Assembly: GCA_030591905.1 (NCBI GenBank)
Contig: JAUVAE010000002.1
Location: 1 to 32,650 of the forward strand
Direction of reading: 5' to 3'
Origin: Candidatus Komeilibacteria bacterium
Lineage (GTDB): Bacteria > Patescibacteriota > Patescibacteriia > UBA1558 > S5-K13
DNA: 32,650 nucleotides
Shown here: positions 14,520-22,548 of the stretch, piece after piece
How positions within the stretch are numbered: position 1 is the stretch's first letter
Layout: each line of letters begins with the position of its first letter
Notes under the pieces: generated by a model
The model's database searches: none
What the model saw: only the letters and a program-made list of their open reading frames with translations
What the model was told of the DNA's origin: nothing
Position numbers and translations under genes: made by a program

Positions 14520-14867
14520 ATGGTAGTAATATATGGAGTAGATACGGAAGATGAAATTACCCCTGAAAAAGTTCGAGATGCTATTATTGAATGTTTTTAT
14601 AATGCTCATCAAGAGGTTTTGAAAGATATGTATGTTATATCAGGAGAAGATAAAAAAACGGAAGAACCGAATGAAATAGGTCGAAAATATATTGAAGAAA
14701 CGATTATTAATTATTTCATTAAAGTCGGTGGTGATTTTAATAAACCAACTAAAGAAGATATTTTAAAGGTTTTAGAAGAATTGAAAGAATTCGCTAAGGG
14801 ATTTAGAAGTCCAGAAATTATTAAAAAGCATTATGGAGAAATAATGCAATTGGTTGAAAAGTTATAA
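14520..14867 (+). CDS. Acidic helical protein of unknown function, partner of PadR gene
   Basis: This 115-residue protein is rich in Glu and Lys with no membrane segment or signal peptide. Two helical blocks can be predicted (about 14-40 and 75-115); the second, DILKVLEELKEFAKGF, is amphipathic. It is 24 bases downstream of the PadR gene and probably in the same transcript. In PadR operons the downstream gene is often a membrane protein, which this is not. A cytoplasmic protein with a helical bundle is the most that can be said. No family is recognised. Confidence 0.65.
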   Translation: MVVIYGVDTEDEITPEKVRDAIIECFYNAHQEVLKDMYVISGEDKKTEEPNEIGRKYIEETIINYFIKVGGDFNKPTKEDILKVLEELKEFAKGFRSPEIIKKHYGEIMQLVEKL

Positions 14868-14875
14868 ATTAGGAG

Positions 14876-14927
14876 AGACGCAAAATTTTGCGTCTGTACA
14901 AGTTTTCTGCCCGTTAGCAGGTAGGTA
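14876..14927. repeat. AGACG-type hairpin followed by a degenerate CCTGCC palindrome
   Basis: AGACGCAAAATTTTGCGTCT (14876-14895) is a perfect 20-base palindrome. About 12 bases later CTGCCCGTTAGCAG (14907-14920) is a weaker member of the CCTGCC family. The same pairing of two palindrome types is seen at 13135-13177. Confidence 0.75.
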
Positions 14928-15084
14928 AGATTAGAGCCATTAATTTTTTTGATGACTTTTTTGTTTACCCTTATACTTTTTTTAATTGACTTTATTATTG
15001 ATGTATACTAAAATATTAGGATTATTTTATTATATTATTTGCAATAAAATTTTTTATTCATTAAAAATATATATGGAGGTTGTT

Positions 15085-15792
15085 ATGGTAAAGGCAATAA
15101 TTTTAGCCGCTGGTCTTTCTAGTAGAATGAAACCGTTGACAGATAACTGTCCCAAACCAATGCTTTTATTAAATGGCAAACCAATCATGGAGTATGTTAT
15201 AAATCATTTAAGGAAGCATGGTATAGTAGAAATAATTATCACTACACATTATTTTCCACATGTGATAGAAGATTATTTTGGTGACGGTTCAGAATTTGGA
15301 GTTAGGATTGAGTATTCACATGAGAAAGTATTAAGAAATACGGCTGGATCATTAAAGTTGGCAGAATCATTAGTTGGCGAAGAATTCTTAGTTTGTGGAG
15401 GTCATTTCTTTTTACCGTCCCTTAATTTAGGAGATCTTATTAGATTTCATAAAAAACAAGGTGGAATTGCAACTATCGTATTTAAGAATCTAAATGAAAG
15501 TAATTTATTAGGATTTTTTGGTCAAGGTATTCTTGATAAAGATAAAAGGCTTATAGCTTTTCAAGAAAAACCAAAATACAAATTGAGTCATTATGTACAT
15601 ACTACATACCAGATTTTTAAAAGGGATATTTTTAAATTTATACCCCCTAAAAAATTTGTATCTATTCCAAAGTTTTTAATACCTCGGTTATTAAATCAAA
15701 ATTTGGATGTGTATGGGTATTGTAGTGATAGTGAGTTAATAAATTTATCTAATTTTGAGCTTTATGCAAGAGCTTTAAAAAAGATAAAATAA
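15085..15792 (+). CDS. Nucleotidyltransferase-fold protein (sugar-1-phosphate type) with altered metal ligands
   Basis: The start at 15085 is chosen because GGAGG (15075-15079) precedes it and because the product then begins MVKAIILAAGLSSRMKPLT, the nucleotide-binding start of the NTP transferase family; CPKPML follows as expected. The 235-residue length fits a minimal enzyme of this type, which makes NDP-sugars. However, the segment that normally reads GD (first metal-binding Asp) is FLVCGGHFF here, with His107. The late D-I-G-T region reads INLSNFELY, so the second Asp appears to be Asn. Activity may be lost or changed. The stop is 19 bases before a radical SAM gene with its own strong ribosome binding site, so the two form an operon. 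Confidence 0.85.
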   Translation: MVKAIILAAGLSSRMKPLTDNCPKPMLLLNGKPIMEYVINHLRKHGIVEIIITTHYFPHVIEDYFGDGSEFGVRIEYSHEKVLRNTAGSLKLAESLVGEEFLVCGGHFFLPSLNLGDLIRFHKKQGGIATIVFKNLNESNLLGFFGQGILDKDKRLIAFQEKPKYKLSHYVHTTYQIFKRDIFKFIPPKKFVSIPKFLIPRLLNQNLDVYGYCSDSELINLSNFELYARALKKIK

Positions 15793-15811
15793 TCTAAAAA
15801 AGGAGGTAATC

Positions 15812-16669
15812 ATGAATAAGCCACATAACTTTGATAATATTGACTGGTTTATTACTAGACTTTGTAATCAAAGGAAGAAGTGTAAATTTTGCTTTGCACC
15901 ATGGGATAGATTTCCGATAGACGCAACATATGAGCAGGCAAAGTTAATTTGTCAACGTTTAGCAGAGATAGGCATCAAGATAGTAACAATATGTGGAGGA
16001 GAACCTACCTTATATCCACATATATTTGAAACAATTCAATTGTTGTATCAATTGGGCTTGAAAGTTAATTTTTACTCAAATTTGGCAACTCAAAAAAATG
16101 TAGAAGTTGTTATGAGTATCTTACCTTTTATTGATATTCTATCTGTGCCCGTAGATGCGGTTACTCAAACGGCTATTTCTCAAATGAGAGGTAGAGATCA
16201 ATTCAAATCAGTTTGTAAGACATTAGATGATTTACAGTCCATAGAAACGAAACCGACTATTAAGATCGGTACAGTAGTAACTAAACAAAATATTAATGAT
16301 TTGAAAAATTTGTTTCTATTTTTGGAAAATTATCAAATAATTAATATTTGGAGAATATATCAATTTTCTCCTTATGGACAAGGTAAAAAATATGAGGATC
16401 TTTTCTTAGTAAGTGATGATGATTTTAACAGAGCTGTCTCAGCAGTAAAAAAAATGGCCCCAAATAAGCCAATTAATATCTCTGTTAGAAAAAGGTCTAA
16501 TAACATCGGCTATTGTCATATCATGGATTCACAAGGAGGATTATACAGGTATGAAGAGGAGTATATTGATTTAGGTGTTAATGTTTTTAATAAGCCTGAA
16601 GAGATAATTGTACATTATGATGAAAAGACTAATCGTTTACAAAAAAGATGGCAACGAAAAATATTTTAA
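15812..16669 (+). CDS. Radical SAM protein with CX5CX2C cluster motif
   Basis: The 285-residue protein has a partial TIM-barrel layout typical of radical SAM enzymes. The cluster motif is C18-NQRKK-C24-KF-C27, followed by CFAP. The SAM-binding CGGEPTLYP is at 61-69, and later segments such as INIWRIYQFSPYG fit barrel strands. The first gap is five residues and not the usual three. The order CxxC-F-x(n)-GGEP, the WRIYQ strand, VSDDDF and the C-terminal DLGVNVF region recall viperin-like nucleotide dehydratases, but this likeness is by eye only. No SPASM cluster is visible. AAAGGAGGT is an exact strong ribosome binding site. It is paired with an unusual nucleotidyltransferase and ends at a convergent terminator, so a role in modifying a nucleotide or NDP-sugar is plausible. 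Confidence 0.85.
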   Translation: MNKPHNFDNIDWFITRLCNQRKKCKFCFAPWDRFPIDATYEQAKLICQRLAEIGIKIVTICGGEPTLYPHIFETIQLLYQLGLKVNFYSNLATQKNVEVVMSILPFIDILSVPVDAVTQTAISQMRGRDQFKSVCKTLDDLQSIETKPTIKIGTVVTKQNINDLKNLFLFLENYQIINIWRIYQFSPYGQGKKYEDLFLVSDDDFNRAVSAVKKMAPNKPINISVRKRSNNIGYCHIMDSQGGLYRYEEEYIDLGVNVFNKPEEIIVHYDEKTNRLQKRWQRKIF

Positions 16670-16674
16670 TACGT

Positions 16675-16709
16675 ATGCACCAAAGTTATAAAACTTTGGT
16701 GCATTTTTT
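16675..16709. terminator. Terminator between convergent radical SAM and NUDIX genes
   Basis: ATGCACCAAAGTT (16675-16687) and AACTTTGGTGCAT (16692-16704) form a perfect 13-bp stem followed by TTTTT on the plus strand. The NUDIX stop codon lies within the stem. Confidence 0.9.
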
Positions 16710-17165
16710 AATTGCTGCATAAATAACTGGATGGGTATTGTTTTTATTTAATTTGTTTATGTCTTGCCATTCCACGGTTTTTATCTCATCTCCATCGCAA
16801 GTATTTATAATATTTTTATTCTGTTTTTTGTTGATTAAAGCTCCTTTATAAACAATTATTAAAGAGTGATAAAATTTTTTGAAATGTTTATGATAAAAAT
16901 TTTGCTCTGCAAAATAAAAGGGCATTTTATCTTTTATTTTGATTTTATAACCTGTTTCTTCATAACATTCTCTTATAATGCCTTGAAAAATACTTTCATT
17001 CTTTTCAACTCCACCGCCCGGTAATTCATAAAGAGGACTCCATGTGGGCACTACTACTAAAATTTTTTTATTGTAAATAACCAAAGCATAAGCAGAAATA
17101 CGCCAGTATATTTGTCTGCCTTTTGGTAATTTATATTTTTTACCATTAGCATCTAAAAATATCAT
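16686..17165 (-). CDS. NUDIX hydrolase
   Basis: The 159-residue protein carries a perfect NUDIX box: GGVEKNE-x7-RECYEETGY, matching G-x5-E-x7-R-E-U-x-E-E-x-G-U, with all metal-binding glutamates. The preceding strand (ILVVVPTWSPLYELPGGG) and following strands fit the fold. These enzymes cleave a nucleoside diphosphate linked to another group, for example oxidised nucleotides or NDP-sugars; the substrate cannot be read from the sequence. It faces the radical SAM gene tail to tail with a shared terminator, so it is not in that operon. Confidence 0.93.
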   Translation of the reverse strand: MIFLDANGKKYKLPKGRQIYWRISAYALVIYNKKILVVVPTWSPLYELPGGGVEKNESIFQGIIRECYEETGYKIKIKDKMPFYFAEQNFYHKHFKKFYHSLIIVYKGALINKKQNKNIINTCDGDEIKTVEWQDINKLNKNNTHPVIYAAIKKCTKVL

Positions 17166-17286
17166 AGATTTTTATTAACTTTAAATATATTTTAACACAA
17201 AATACATTGCTTTTATAATATTTAAATATATTTTTTAATGTTTTTTTGTTTAACTTGCCACGTTTATTATATAACGAATTTATTTA

Positions 17287-17295
17287 TGTTATAAT
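17287..17295 (+). promoter_or_regulatory. Extended -10 that sets the beta-propeller gene start
   Basis: TGTTATAAT is a full extended -10. Transcription would begin near 17302, downstream of an in-frame ATG at 17246, so the ATG at 17324 is the likely start. Confidence 0.55.
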
Positions 17296-17323
17296 TAATA
17301 TACTTAAAAATAAAAATAATTTT

Positions 17324-19516
17324 ATGGAAAATTTTTCATCACAAAATAAGATCCCGTCCGCGGGAGAAAATCAGGAACAAATAAATAATACTAAACCTAA
17401 GAAAAGTATTATTAAGAGTATTAAAAAAATTCTAGTTAGCATTATAGTTTTGGCAATAATTGGATTTATAGGCTATGTTGCTTATAATTTATATTTTCAT
17501 AATGAATTTTTTAATCATCAAAATGTTCTCCAGTCCCGACCAGATACTAATGTATTAAAAAAAGATGAAGCTAAAAAAACAGCTAAAGTGAAAATAAACA
17601 AATTTAAATCAGAAAAAGAATTTAAAGAATATTTGGAAGAACTTGGGACAAATTCTCAATATGCTATGTATGGTTCTGGAGTTGGGATGAGAAATATAGC
17701 TGTTATGGATGAATCAGTAATGATGATTGAATCAGGCTCAATGATGAAGGGTGAATCTTTAGATATGGGGAGTGCTCCGCAGTCAGCAGGAGGTAGGGTT
17801 TCAGATACAAATGTGCAAGTTTTAGGAATTGATGAACCAGATATTGTTAAAACAGATGGAGAAGATATTTATTATGCTCAGAGTAGATATTATTATGGAT
17901 ATCGGGATTTTGGAATGCCTTATAATCAAAATGCCGAAGTTAAAATTATTAAAGCGTTTCCACCGTCAGAATTAAAAGAGATAACTAATATTGATAAGCA
18001 GGGAGATTTATTTTTGTATGAAGACACTCTAGTAATATTTTCCGGAAAAAATGTTTATGGTTATGATATTTCCAATTCTCAGAATCCCCAAGAAGAATGG
18101 AAACTTGAATTAGATGATAATAACTATTTGGTAGAAGCGCGGTTATATAAAGGGGATATATATTTAGTGACTAGAAGTAGAATTAATAGTTATCATCCTT
18201 GTCCTATTAAACCTTTTGTAATAGATGGAAATGATTTGGAAATAAGATGTGCTGATATTTATTATCCAAATATTCCGGTAGAAGTAGATTCTACATTTAT
18301 TGTTTTAAAATTAGATGCTGAATCAGGGGAAGTTAAAGACACAACTTCATTTGTTGGTTCATCTAATTCATCTATTACCTATATGTCTGAAAATGCTGTT
18401 TATATTACTTACTTTTACAATAAGAGTAGTTTAGAGTTTTTTTATAGCTTTTTAAGCGAAAAATGTTCTGATTTGGTGCCCAATACTTTAGTTACTAGTT
18501 TGAAGAAGTTAAATTCTTATGATATTAGTGATCAGGCCAAAATGATGGAAATGCAAATTTTATTAGAGAAATTTTATGCTAGTTTAGATAATGATGAAAG
18601 ACTAAGAATAGAGAATGAATTTTCTAATAGAATGGATGATTATCATCAGGAACATATTAGAGAATTAGAAAAAACTGGAATAGTTAAAATTGATTTAGAT
18701 AGTTTTAAAATAGATGCTAATGGTGAAGTTCCTGGTTATCCTTTAAATCAATTTGCTTTAGATGAGCATGAAGGTAATTTAAGAATAGCAGTTACCATTG
18801 GAGAGAGATCTGGTTTTGGTTTTGGTTTTAGTAGGGGAGAGAGCTTAAATGATGTTTATATCTTAGATAAGAATTTGAAAGAAGAAGGCTCGGTTCAGAA
18901 CTTGGGAGAAAACGAGAGAGTTTATTCAGTTAGATTTGTCGGAGACATGGCCTATGTGGTTACTTTTAGACAAATAGATCCATTTTATGTTTTAGATTTA
19001 TCTGACCCTTCTAATCCAGAATTAAAAGGTGAGTTAAAAATTCCAGGATATTCTTCATATCTTCATCCTGTTTCAGATGATATTATTTTAGGAATAGGTA
19101 AGGAAGGTTCCAAAGTAAAACTTTCTTTATTTGACGTGTCTAATCCATCAGATCCTCAAGAGGTAAGTAAATATATGTTGGATGAATATTGGTCAGAAGC
19201 AGTTAATAATCATCATGCTTTCTTATTAGATAAAAAACATGAAGTATTTTTTATCCCTGGTGGTAAAGGAGCTTATATATTTTCTTATGATAATGACAAG
19301 CTAACTTTAACAAAAGCTTTGAGCAAAACTGGAATTAAAAGAGCTCTTTATATAGATGATTACTTATATATCATTGGTAATAATGAAATAAGTGTTATTA
19401 ATGAGAATGATTGGACAGAGGTGAATAAGTTAGAATTAGAGGATGTAGATAATATTCGAGAGCCCATGATGGATGACATGAGAGACATAAAAGAAATACA
19501 AATATTTGCAGAGTAG
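17324..19516 (+). CDS. Membrane-anchored beta-propeller domain protein
   Basis: From 17324 the product is 730 residues. A short cytoplasmic head ends in KPKKSIIKSIKK, followed by one hydrophobic helix (about 37-57), so the rest is outside. The signature TNVQVLGIDEPDIVKTDGED marks the secreted beta-propeller domain family (Beta_propel, PF09826). Many blade-like strands follow to the C-terminus, for example YVLDLSDPSNPELKG and LFDVSNPSDPQEVS. Just before the signature is a Met-rich stretch (about 17690-17770). The family's role is poorly known; propellers of this type are thought to bind partners at the cell surface. An ATG 78 bases upstream (17246) is rejected on promoter position. A large near-perfect hairpin terminates it. 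Confidence 0.88.
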   Translation: MENFSSQNKIPSAGENQEQINNTKPKKSIIKSIKKILVSIIVLAIIGFIGYVAYNLYFHNEFFNHQNVLQSRPDTNVLKKDEAKKTAKVKINKFKSEKEFKEYLEELGTNSQYAMYGSGVGMRNIAVMDESVMMIESGSMMKGESLDMGSAPQSAGGRVSDTNVQVLGIDEPDIVKTDGEDIYYAQSRYYYGYRDFGMPYNQNAEVKIIKAFPPSELKEITNIDKQGDLFLYEDTLVIFSGKNVYGYDISNSQNPQEEWKLELDDNNYLVEARLYKGDIYLVTRSRINSYHPCPIKPFVIDGNDLEIRCADIYYPNIPVEVDSTFIVLKLDAESGEVKDTTSFVGSSNSSITYMSENAVYITYFYNKSSLEFFYSFLSEKCSDLVPNTLVTSLKKLNSYDISDQAKMMEMQILLEKFYASLDNDERLRIENEFSNRMDDYHQEHIRELEKTGIVKIDLDSFKIDANGEVPGYPLNQFALDEHEGNLRIAVTIGERSGFGFGFSRGESLNDVYILDKNLKEEGSVQNLGENERVYSVRFVGDMAYVVTFRQIDPFYVLDLSDPSNPELKGELKIPGYSSYLHPVSDDIILGIGKEGSKVKLSLFDVSNPSDPQEVSKYMLDEYWSEAVNNHHAFLLDKKHEVFFIPGGKGAYIFSYDNDKLTLTKALSKTGIKRALYIDDYLYIIGNNEISVINENDWTEVNKLELEDVDNIREPMMDDMRDIKEIQIFAE

Positions 19517-19533
19517 TTTGATATAATTTTTTT

Positions 19534-19577
19534 AACCCCGTAGAGGTGATTCATGAATCATCTCTACGGGGTTTTAT
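19534..19577 (+). terminator. Large hairpin terminator after the beta-propeller gene
   Basis: 19534-19573 is a near-perfect 40-base palindrome: AACCCCGTAGAG opposes CTCTACGGGGTT around the centre GATTCATGAATC, followed by TTTT. The centre is shared with the palindrome at 27910-27929, so this terminator appears to be built from a repeat family. Confidence 0.85.
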
Positions 19578-19578
19578 C

Positions 19579-19607
19579 TTGACTTTTTATATAATTATAG
19601 CTATACT
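19579..19607 (+). promoter_or_regulatory. Promoter of the secE-nusG-rplK block
   Basis: TTGACT (19579-19584), a 17-base spacer and TATACT (19602-19607) lie 55 bases before secE and directly after the preceding terminator. Confidence 0.7.
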
Positions 19608-19661
19608 ATTTGTAGTTAGTTAGATTTCTAGCTATACTTTTTTGTTATTTACTAAATAAAT

Positions 19662-19847
19662 ATGATTAAAAAATTTACAAAATATATTAAAGATTCTATT
19701 ACTGAGCTTAAGAAAGTTATCTGGCCTACTCGAAAAGAAGTTATTAAAAAGACTGGACAAGTTCTTTTTATTAGCATTTTCGTAGCTTTCTTTTTAGGTG
19801 TAGTAGATTTTGCTTTAACAAAAATTTTAGAAAAATTTGTTGGATAG
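19662..19847 (+). CDS. secE: Preprotein translocase subunit SecE
   Basis: This 61-residue protein is a minimal single-helix SecE. The conserved amphipathic segment ELKKVIWPTRKEVIKKT precedes one transmembrane helix (about 33-55). SecE stabilises the SecYEG channel that exports the signal-peptide proteins found elsewhere in this window. The secE-nusG-rplK order is the classic arrangement, although the spacer to nusG is a long 192 bases and contains a palindrome at 19859-19878. Confidence 0.95.
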   Translation: MIKKFTKYIKDSITELKKVIWPTRKEVIKKTGQVLFISIFVAFFLGVVDFALTKILEKFVG

Positions 19848-19858
19848 GAAATAGTTGT

Positions 19859-19878
19859 CTGCCTGCCGGTAGGCAGGA
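19859..19878. repeat. CCTGCC-family palindrome after secE
   Basis: CTGCCTGCCGGTAGGCAGGA is a near-perfect hairpin. It is followed by AT-rich spacer DNA of repeated AATTTG/AAATTT words up to nusG. Confidence 0.8.
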
Positions 19879-20039
19879 AAGTTGCAAGTTACAAGTTTTA
19901 AAGATAAATTAAAAATTAAAAATTTTGAATAACAAATTTTAAATAATAATCAATTTTCAAAATCTAATAATCAAAATGATATTTGGAATTTGAAATTTAT
20001 TTGTAATTTGAGATTTGATATTTGTAATTTAATAATATT

Positions 20040-20585
20040 ATGCCAAAGCAGGATGCTAAAATTGGTCGTAAATGGTATGTTTTACATACTTATTCTGGTT
20101 ATGACGAAAATGTGAAAAGAAATCTTGAACAAAGAGTTGAGTCAATGAATATGCAAGATTATCTTTTTGATGTTTTAATACCAACAGAGACTAAAATTAA
20201 GATTAAAAATGGTAAGAGAAAAACAGTCCGAGAAAAAATTTTTCCAGGTTATGTTTTAGTAAACATGGTAGTTACTGATGCCTCTTGGTATGTAGCTCGA
20301 AATACTCCTAATGTAACTGGTTTTATTGGTTCGGGTACAACTCCAGTTCCAATGTCTGAACAAGAAGTGAAGTCATTACAAAAGAGAATGGGTGTCGAAG
20401 AACCAGAATATAAAATTGATGTATCTAAAGGTGATGCAGTTAAAATAGTTGATGGACCATTTAAAGGTTTTGAAGGTAAAGTTGCTAGTATTGATGAAAG
20501 TCATGGTAAAGTAAAAGTATTAGTTTCTATGTTTGGTCGAGAAACTCCTGTAGAGTTAGATTTTTTACAAATTAAAAAAATATAG
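20040..20585 (+). CDS. nusG: Transcription termination/antitermination factor NusG
   Basis: The 181-residue protein has both NusG domains. The N-terminal NGN domain starts KWYVLHTYSGYDENVKRNL and includes KIFPGYVLVNM; it binds the polymerase clamp. The C-terminal KOW domain carries KGDAVKIVDGPFKGFEGKV and a final FGRETPVELDF, and contacts Rho, NusE or ribosome. Length is normal for the family. It is the second gene of the secE block. The four-helix-bundle gene, not rplK, is the immediate downstream neighbour. Confidence 0.97.
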   Translation: MPKQDAKIGRKWYVLHTYSGYDENVKRNLEQRVESMNMQDYLFDVLIPTETKIKIKNGKRKTVREKIFPGYVLVNMVVTDASWYVARNTPNVTGFIGSGTTPVPMSEQEVKSLQKRMGVEEPEYKIDVSKGDAVKIVDGPFKGFEGKVASIDESHGKVKVLVSMFGRETPVELDFLQIKKI

Positions 20586-20649
20586 TTTGAATTCTTAATT
20601 ATTAATTTTGAATTTCAATTTAATATTTAATTAATAATTTTAAAACAAA

Positions 20650-21045
20650 ATGAAAAGCGATTTAAAAAAGTCTTATGACTTGGAAGATAGAACTTGTCAA
20701 TTTGGAGAAAAAATTATAGATCTTTGTAAATCAATTAAACAGGATTTAATATCTAGACCAATAATCAGTCAATTAGTAAGATCAGGAACTAGTGTTGGAG
20801 CTAATTATTTAGAAGCGAACGGAGCGAGTTCAAAGAAAGATTTTAGACATAAGATATATATTTGCAAAAAGGAAATTCAAGAAACAAAGCATTGGTTAAT
20901 AATGATAGAAAGATATAGACCAGAATTAAAAAATAAAGTAGAGTTGTTACGAAAGGAAACCCAAGAATTAATATTGATATTTGGTAAAATAGCTTCTACT
21001 CTACAAAATGATAAATTAAACATTAAAAATTCTAATTTAAATTAA
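20650..21045 (+). CDS. Four helix bundle protein (23S rRNA intervening-sequence type)
   Basis: The 131-residue protein matches the family first found in 23S rRNA intervening sequences: DLEDRTCQFGEKIIDLCK near the start, then ISQLVRSGTSVGANYLEA and DFRHKIYICKKEIQETKHWL. It is a helical bundle that oligomerises; the function is unresolved. It lies between nusG and rplK, an operon that is otherwise highly conserved, with AT-rich word-repeat spacers on both sides, so it appears to be an insertion carried in the ribosomal transcript. No start site other than the ATG at 20650 is attractive. Confidence 0.93.
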   Translation: MKSDLKKSYDLEDRTCQFGEKIIDLCKSIKQDLISRPIISQLVRSGTSVGANYLEANGASSKKDFRHKIYICKKEIQETKHWLIMIERYRPELKNKVELLRKETQELILIFGKIASTLQNDKLNIKNSNLN

Positions 21046-21079
21046 AATTTGAAATTAGAGATTAAACATTCACAACATT

Positions 21080-21502
21080 ATGGCTAAAAAAGTAAAAACA
21101 ATTATAAAATTACAAATACAAGGTGGTAAAGCAAATCCAGCACCACCAGTTGGTCCAGCTTTAGGTCAACACGGATTAGATATTCAAGGTTTTTGTACAA
21201 GATTTAATGATGCTACTAAAGATAGAATGGGAGAAGTTATTCCAGTAGTGATTACTGTTTTTGAAGATGCAAGTTTTGATTTTATATTAAAAACTCCCCC
21301 AGCTTCAGATTTATTAAAAAAAGCAGCTGGTATTAAAAAAGGTGCTGGAAATCCTTTATTGGATACAGTAGCTACTATTACTAAATCTCAGCTTAAAGAA
21401 ATTGCTGAAAAGAAAATGCCTGATTTAAATGCTTATGACGTTGAAGCAGCAATGAAAATTATTGCTGGAACTGCTAGACAAATGGGAATAAAGATTAAAT
21501 AA
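21080..21502 (+). CDS. rplK: 50S ribosomal protein L11
   Basis: At 140 residues it is a full-length L11. The N-terminal domain has IKLQIQGGKANPAPPVGPALGQHG, the proline-rich segment that contacts the GTPase centre. The C-terminal RNA-binding domain ends with KIIAGTARQMGIKIK. L11 binds the 23S rRNA stalk base and affects factor binding and stringent signalling. Its usual partner rplA is separated from it here by a DUF5671 membrane protein gene. Confidence 0.97.
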   Translation: MAKKVKTIIKLQIQGGKANPAPPVGPALGQHGLDIQGFCTRFNDATKDRMGEVIPVVITVFEDASFDFILKTPPASDLLKKAAGIKKGAGNPLLDTVATITKSQLKEIAEKKMPDLNAYDVEAAMKIIAGTARQMGIKIK

Positions 21503-21609
21503 TTTATTTCATAAATTATTTAAAATTTTTAATTTTTAATTTTTAATTTTAATTAAATGTTTAATGATTGAATTTTAAATTAATTTTAAATTTTGAAAAA
21601 AATAAAATT

Positions 21610-22533
21610 ATGAATACAAAAAATAGTGCTAAAATTACTTTCTTTTATTTATTATCATTGTTTGGTTTAGTATTTGCTGCTTTAACAAGTGGAATGATAC
21701 TATTTCAAGTAATTAATAAATTAATTCCAGATGTAGTTGGTACCTATAGTGGAAGATATTCTACTAGCCAATTAAGATTTGCTATTTCAGCGGTAATTGT
21801 AGCTTCTCCAGTTTATTTTTGGATGACTTCATTAATTCAAAAAAGTTTGAAAAAAGGAGAATTAGACAAAGAATCTCAATTAAGGAAGTGGATGACTTAT
21901 ATTATTATTCTTGTTTCCGCAATAGTTATTATTGTTTCTTTAATTGGTGTTGTTAATAATTATTTAAGCGGAGATTTAACATCTAAAGTTGGATTGAAAT
22001 TATTAATTACTATGTTAATTTCTGGAGCAGTTCTTTCATATTATTTGTATGATATTAAAAGAGAGGATTTTGCTAAAAATAAAATTATTAAATCATATTT
22101 TATCGGATCATTAATTTTTGTTTTATTTACTTTGATTTTTGGTTTTGTAATTGCTGATTCACCGGTTCAAGTCAGAAAGATGAAACATGATACTAATATT
22201 TTAAGAGATTTTAATGAGATTAGATATGGTATTGATGAACATGTTAGAAATAATGACGTTTTACCAGAAAATTTGAGTGATATGAGACGTTCTGTAAGAA
22301 CTGATGGAAATATTAGTGATTATGAATATAGAATCATTAGTGAAGATAAATATGAGTTATGTGCTAATTTTGAAACTAATAATAAAGACAACCTTTCAAT
22401 AGATGATGATTATTTAAATAAGGAATGGCCACATGAGATTGGTTATCAATGTTTTCAAGAGAAAAGTCGAATAGAAAAAAATGGAATAATTCATCCAGAA
22501 TTAGAAATGATACCATTAAAAGAAATAGATTAA
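21610..22533 (+). CDS. DUF5671-type multi-helix membrane protein
   Basis: The start at 21610 gives a 307-residue product beginning MNTKNSAKITFFYLLSLFGLVF; an in-frame ATG at 21568 would add an AT-rich spacer-coded head and is rejected. Five hydrophobic helices lie in the first ~190 residues, including PVYFWMTSLIQKSL between two of them, in the manner of DUF5671 proteins common in these bacteria. The C-terminal ~110 residues are soluble and polar, with RDFNEIRYGIDEHVRNN and YRIISEDKYELCANF. This resembles the outward domain of such proteins or a pseudopilin-like tail. Function is unknown. Its position between rplK and rplA is unusual. Confidence 0.8.
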   Translation: MNTKNSAKITFFYLLSLFGLVFAALTSGMILFQVINKLIPDVVGTYSGRYSTSQLRFAISAVIVASPVYFWMTSLIQKSLKKGELDKESQLRKWMTYIIILVSAIVIIVSLIGVVNNYLSGDLTSKVGLKLLITMLISGAVLSYYLYDIKREDFAKNKIIKSYFIGSLIFVLFTLIFGFVIADSPVQVRKMKHDTNILRDFNEIRYGIDEHVRNNDVLPENLSDMRRSVRTDGNISDYEYRIISEDKYELCANFETNNKDNLSIDDDYLNKEWPHEIGYQCFQEKSRIEKNGIIHPELEMIPLKEID

Positions 22534-22548
22534 AAATTAATCGAGGGA

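Noticed and set aside
14986..15084. Earlier in-frame ATG codons for the nucleotidyltransferase
   Set aside because: They would add a hydrophobic head before the nucleotide-binding start; the ATG at 15085 has a GGAGG site.
15812..16669. Firm naming of the radical SAM protein as a viperin antiviral enzyme
   Set aside because: The cluster spacing differs and no nucleotide kinase partner is present, so the likeness is reported only as a lead.
17246..17323. Earlier in-frame ATG for the beta-propeller protein
   Set aside because: The extended -10 at 17287-17295 lies downstream of it, and the added residues are not family-like.
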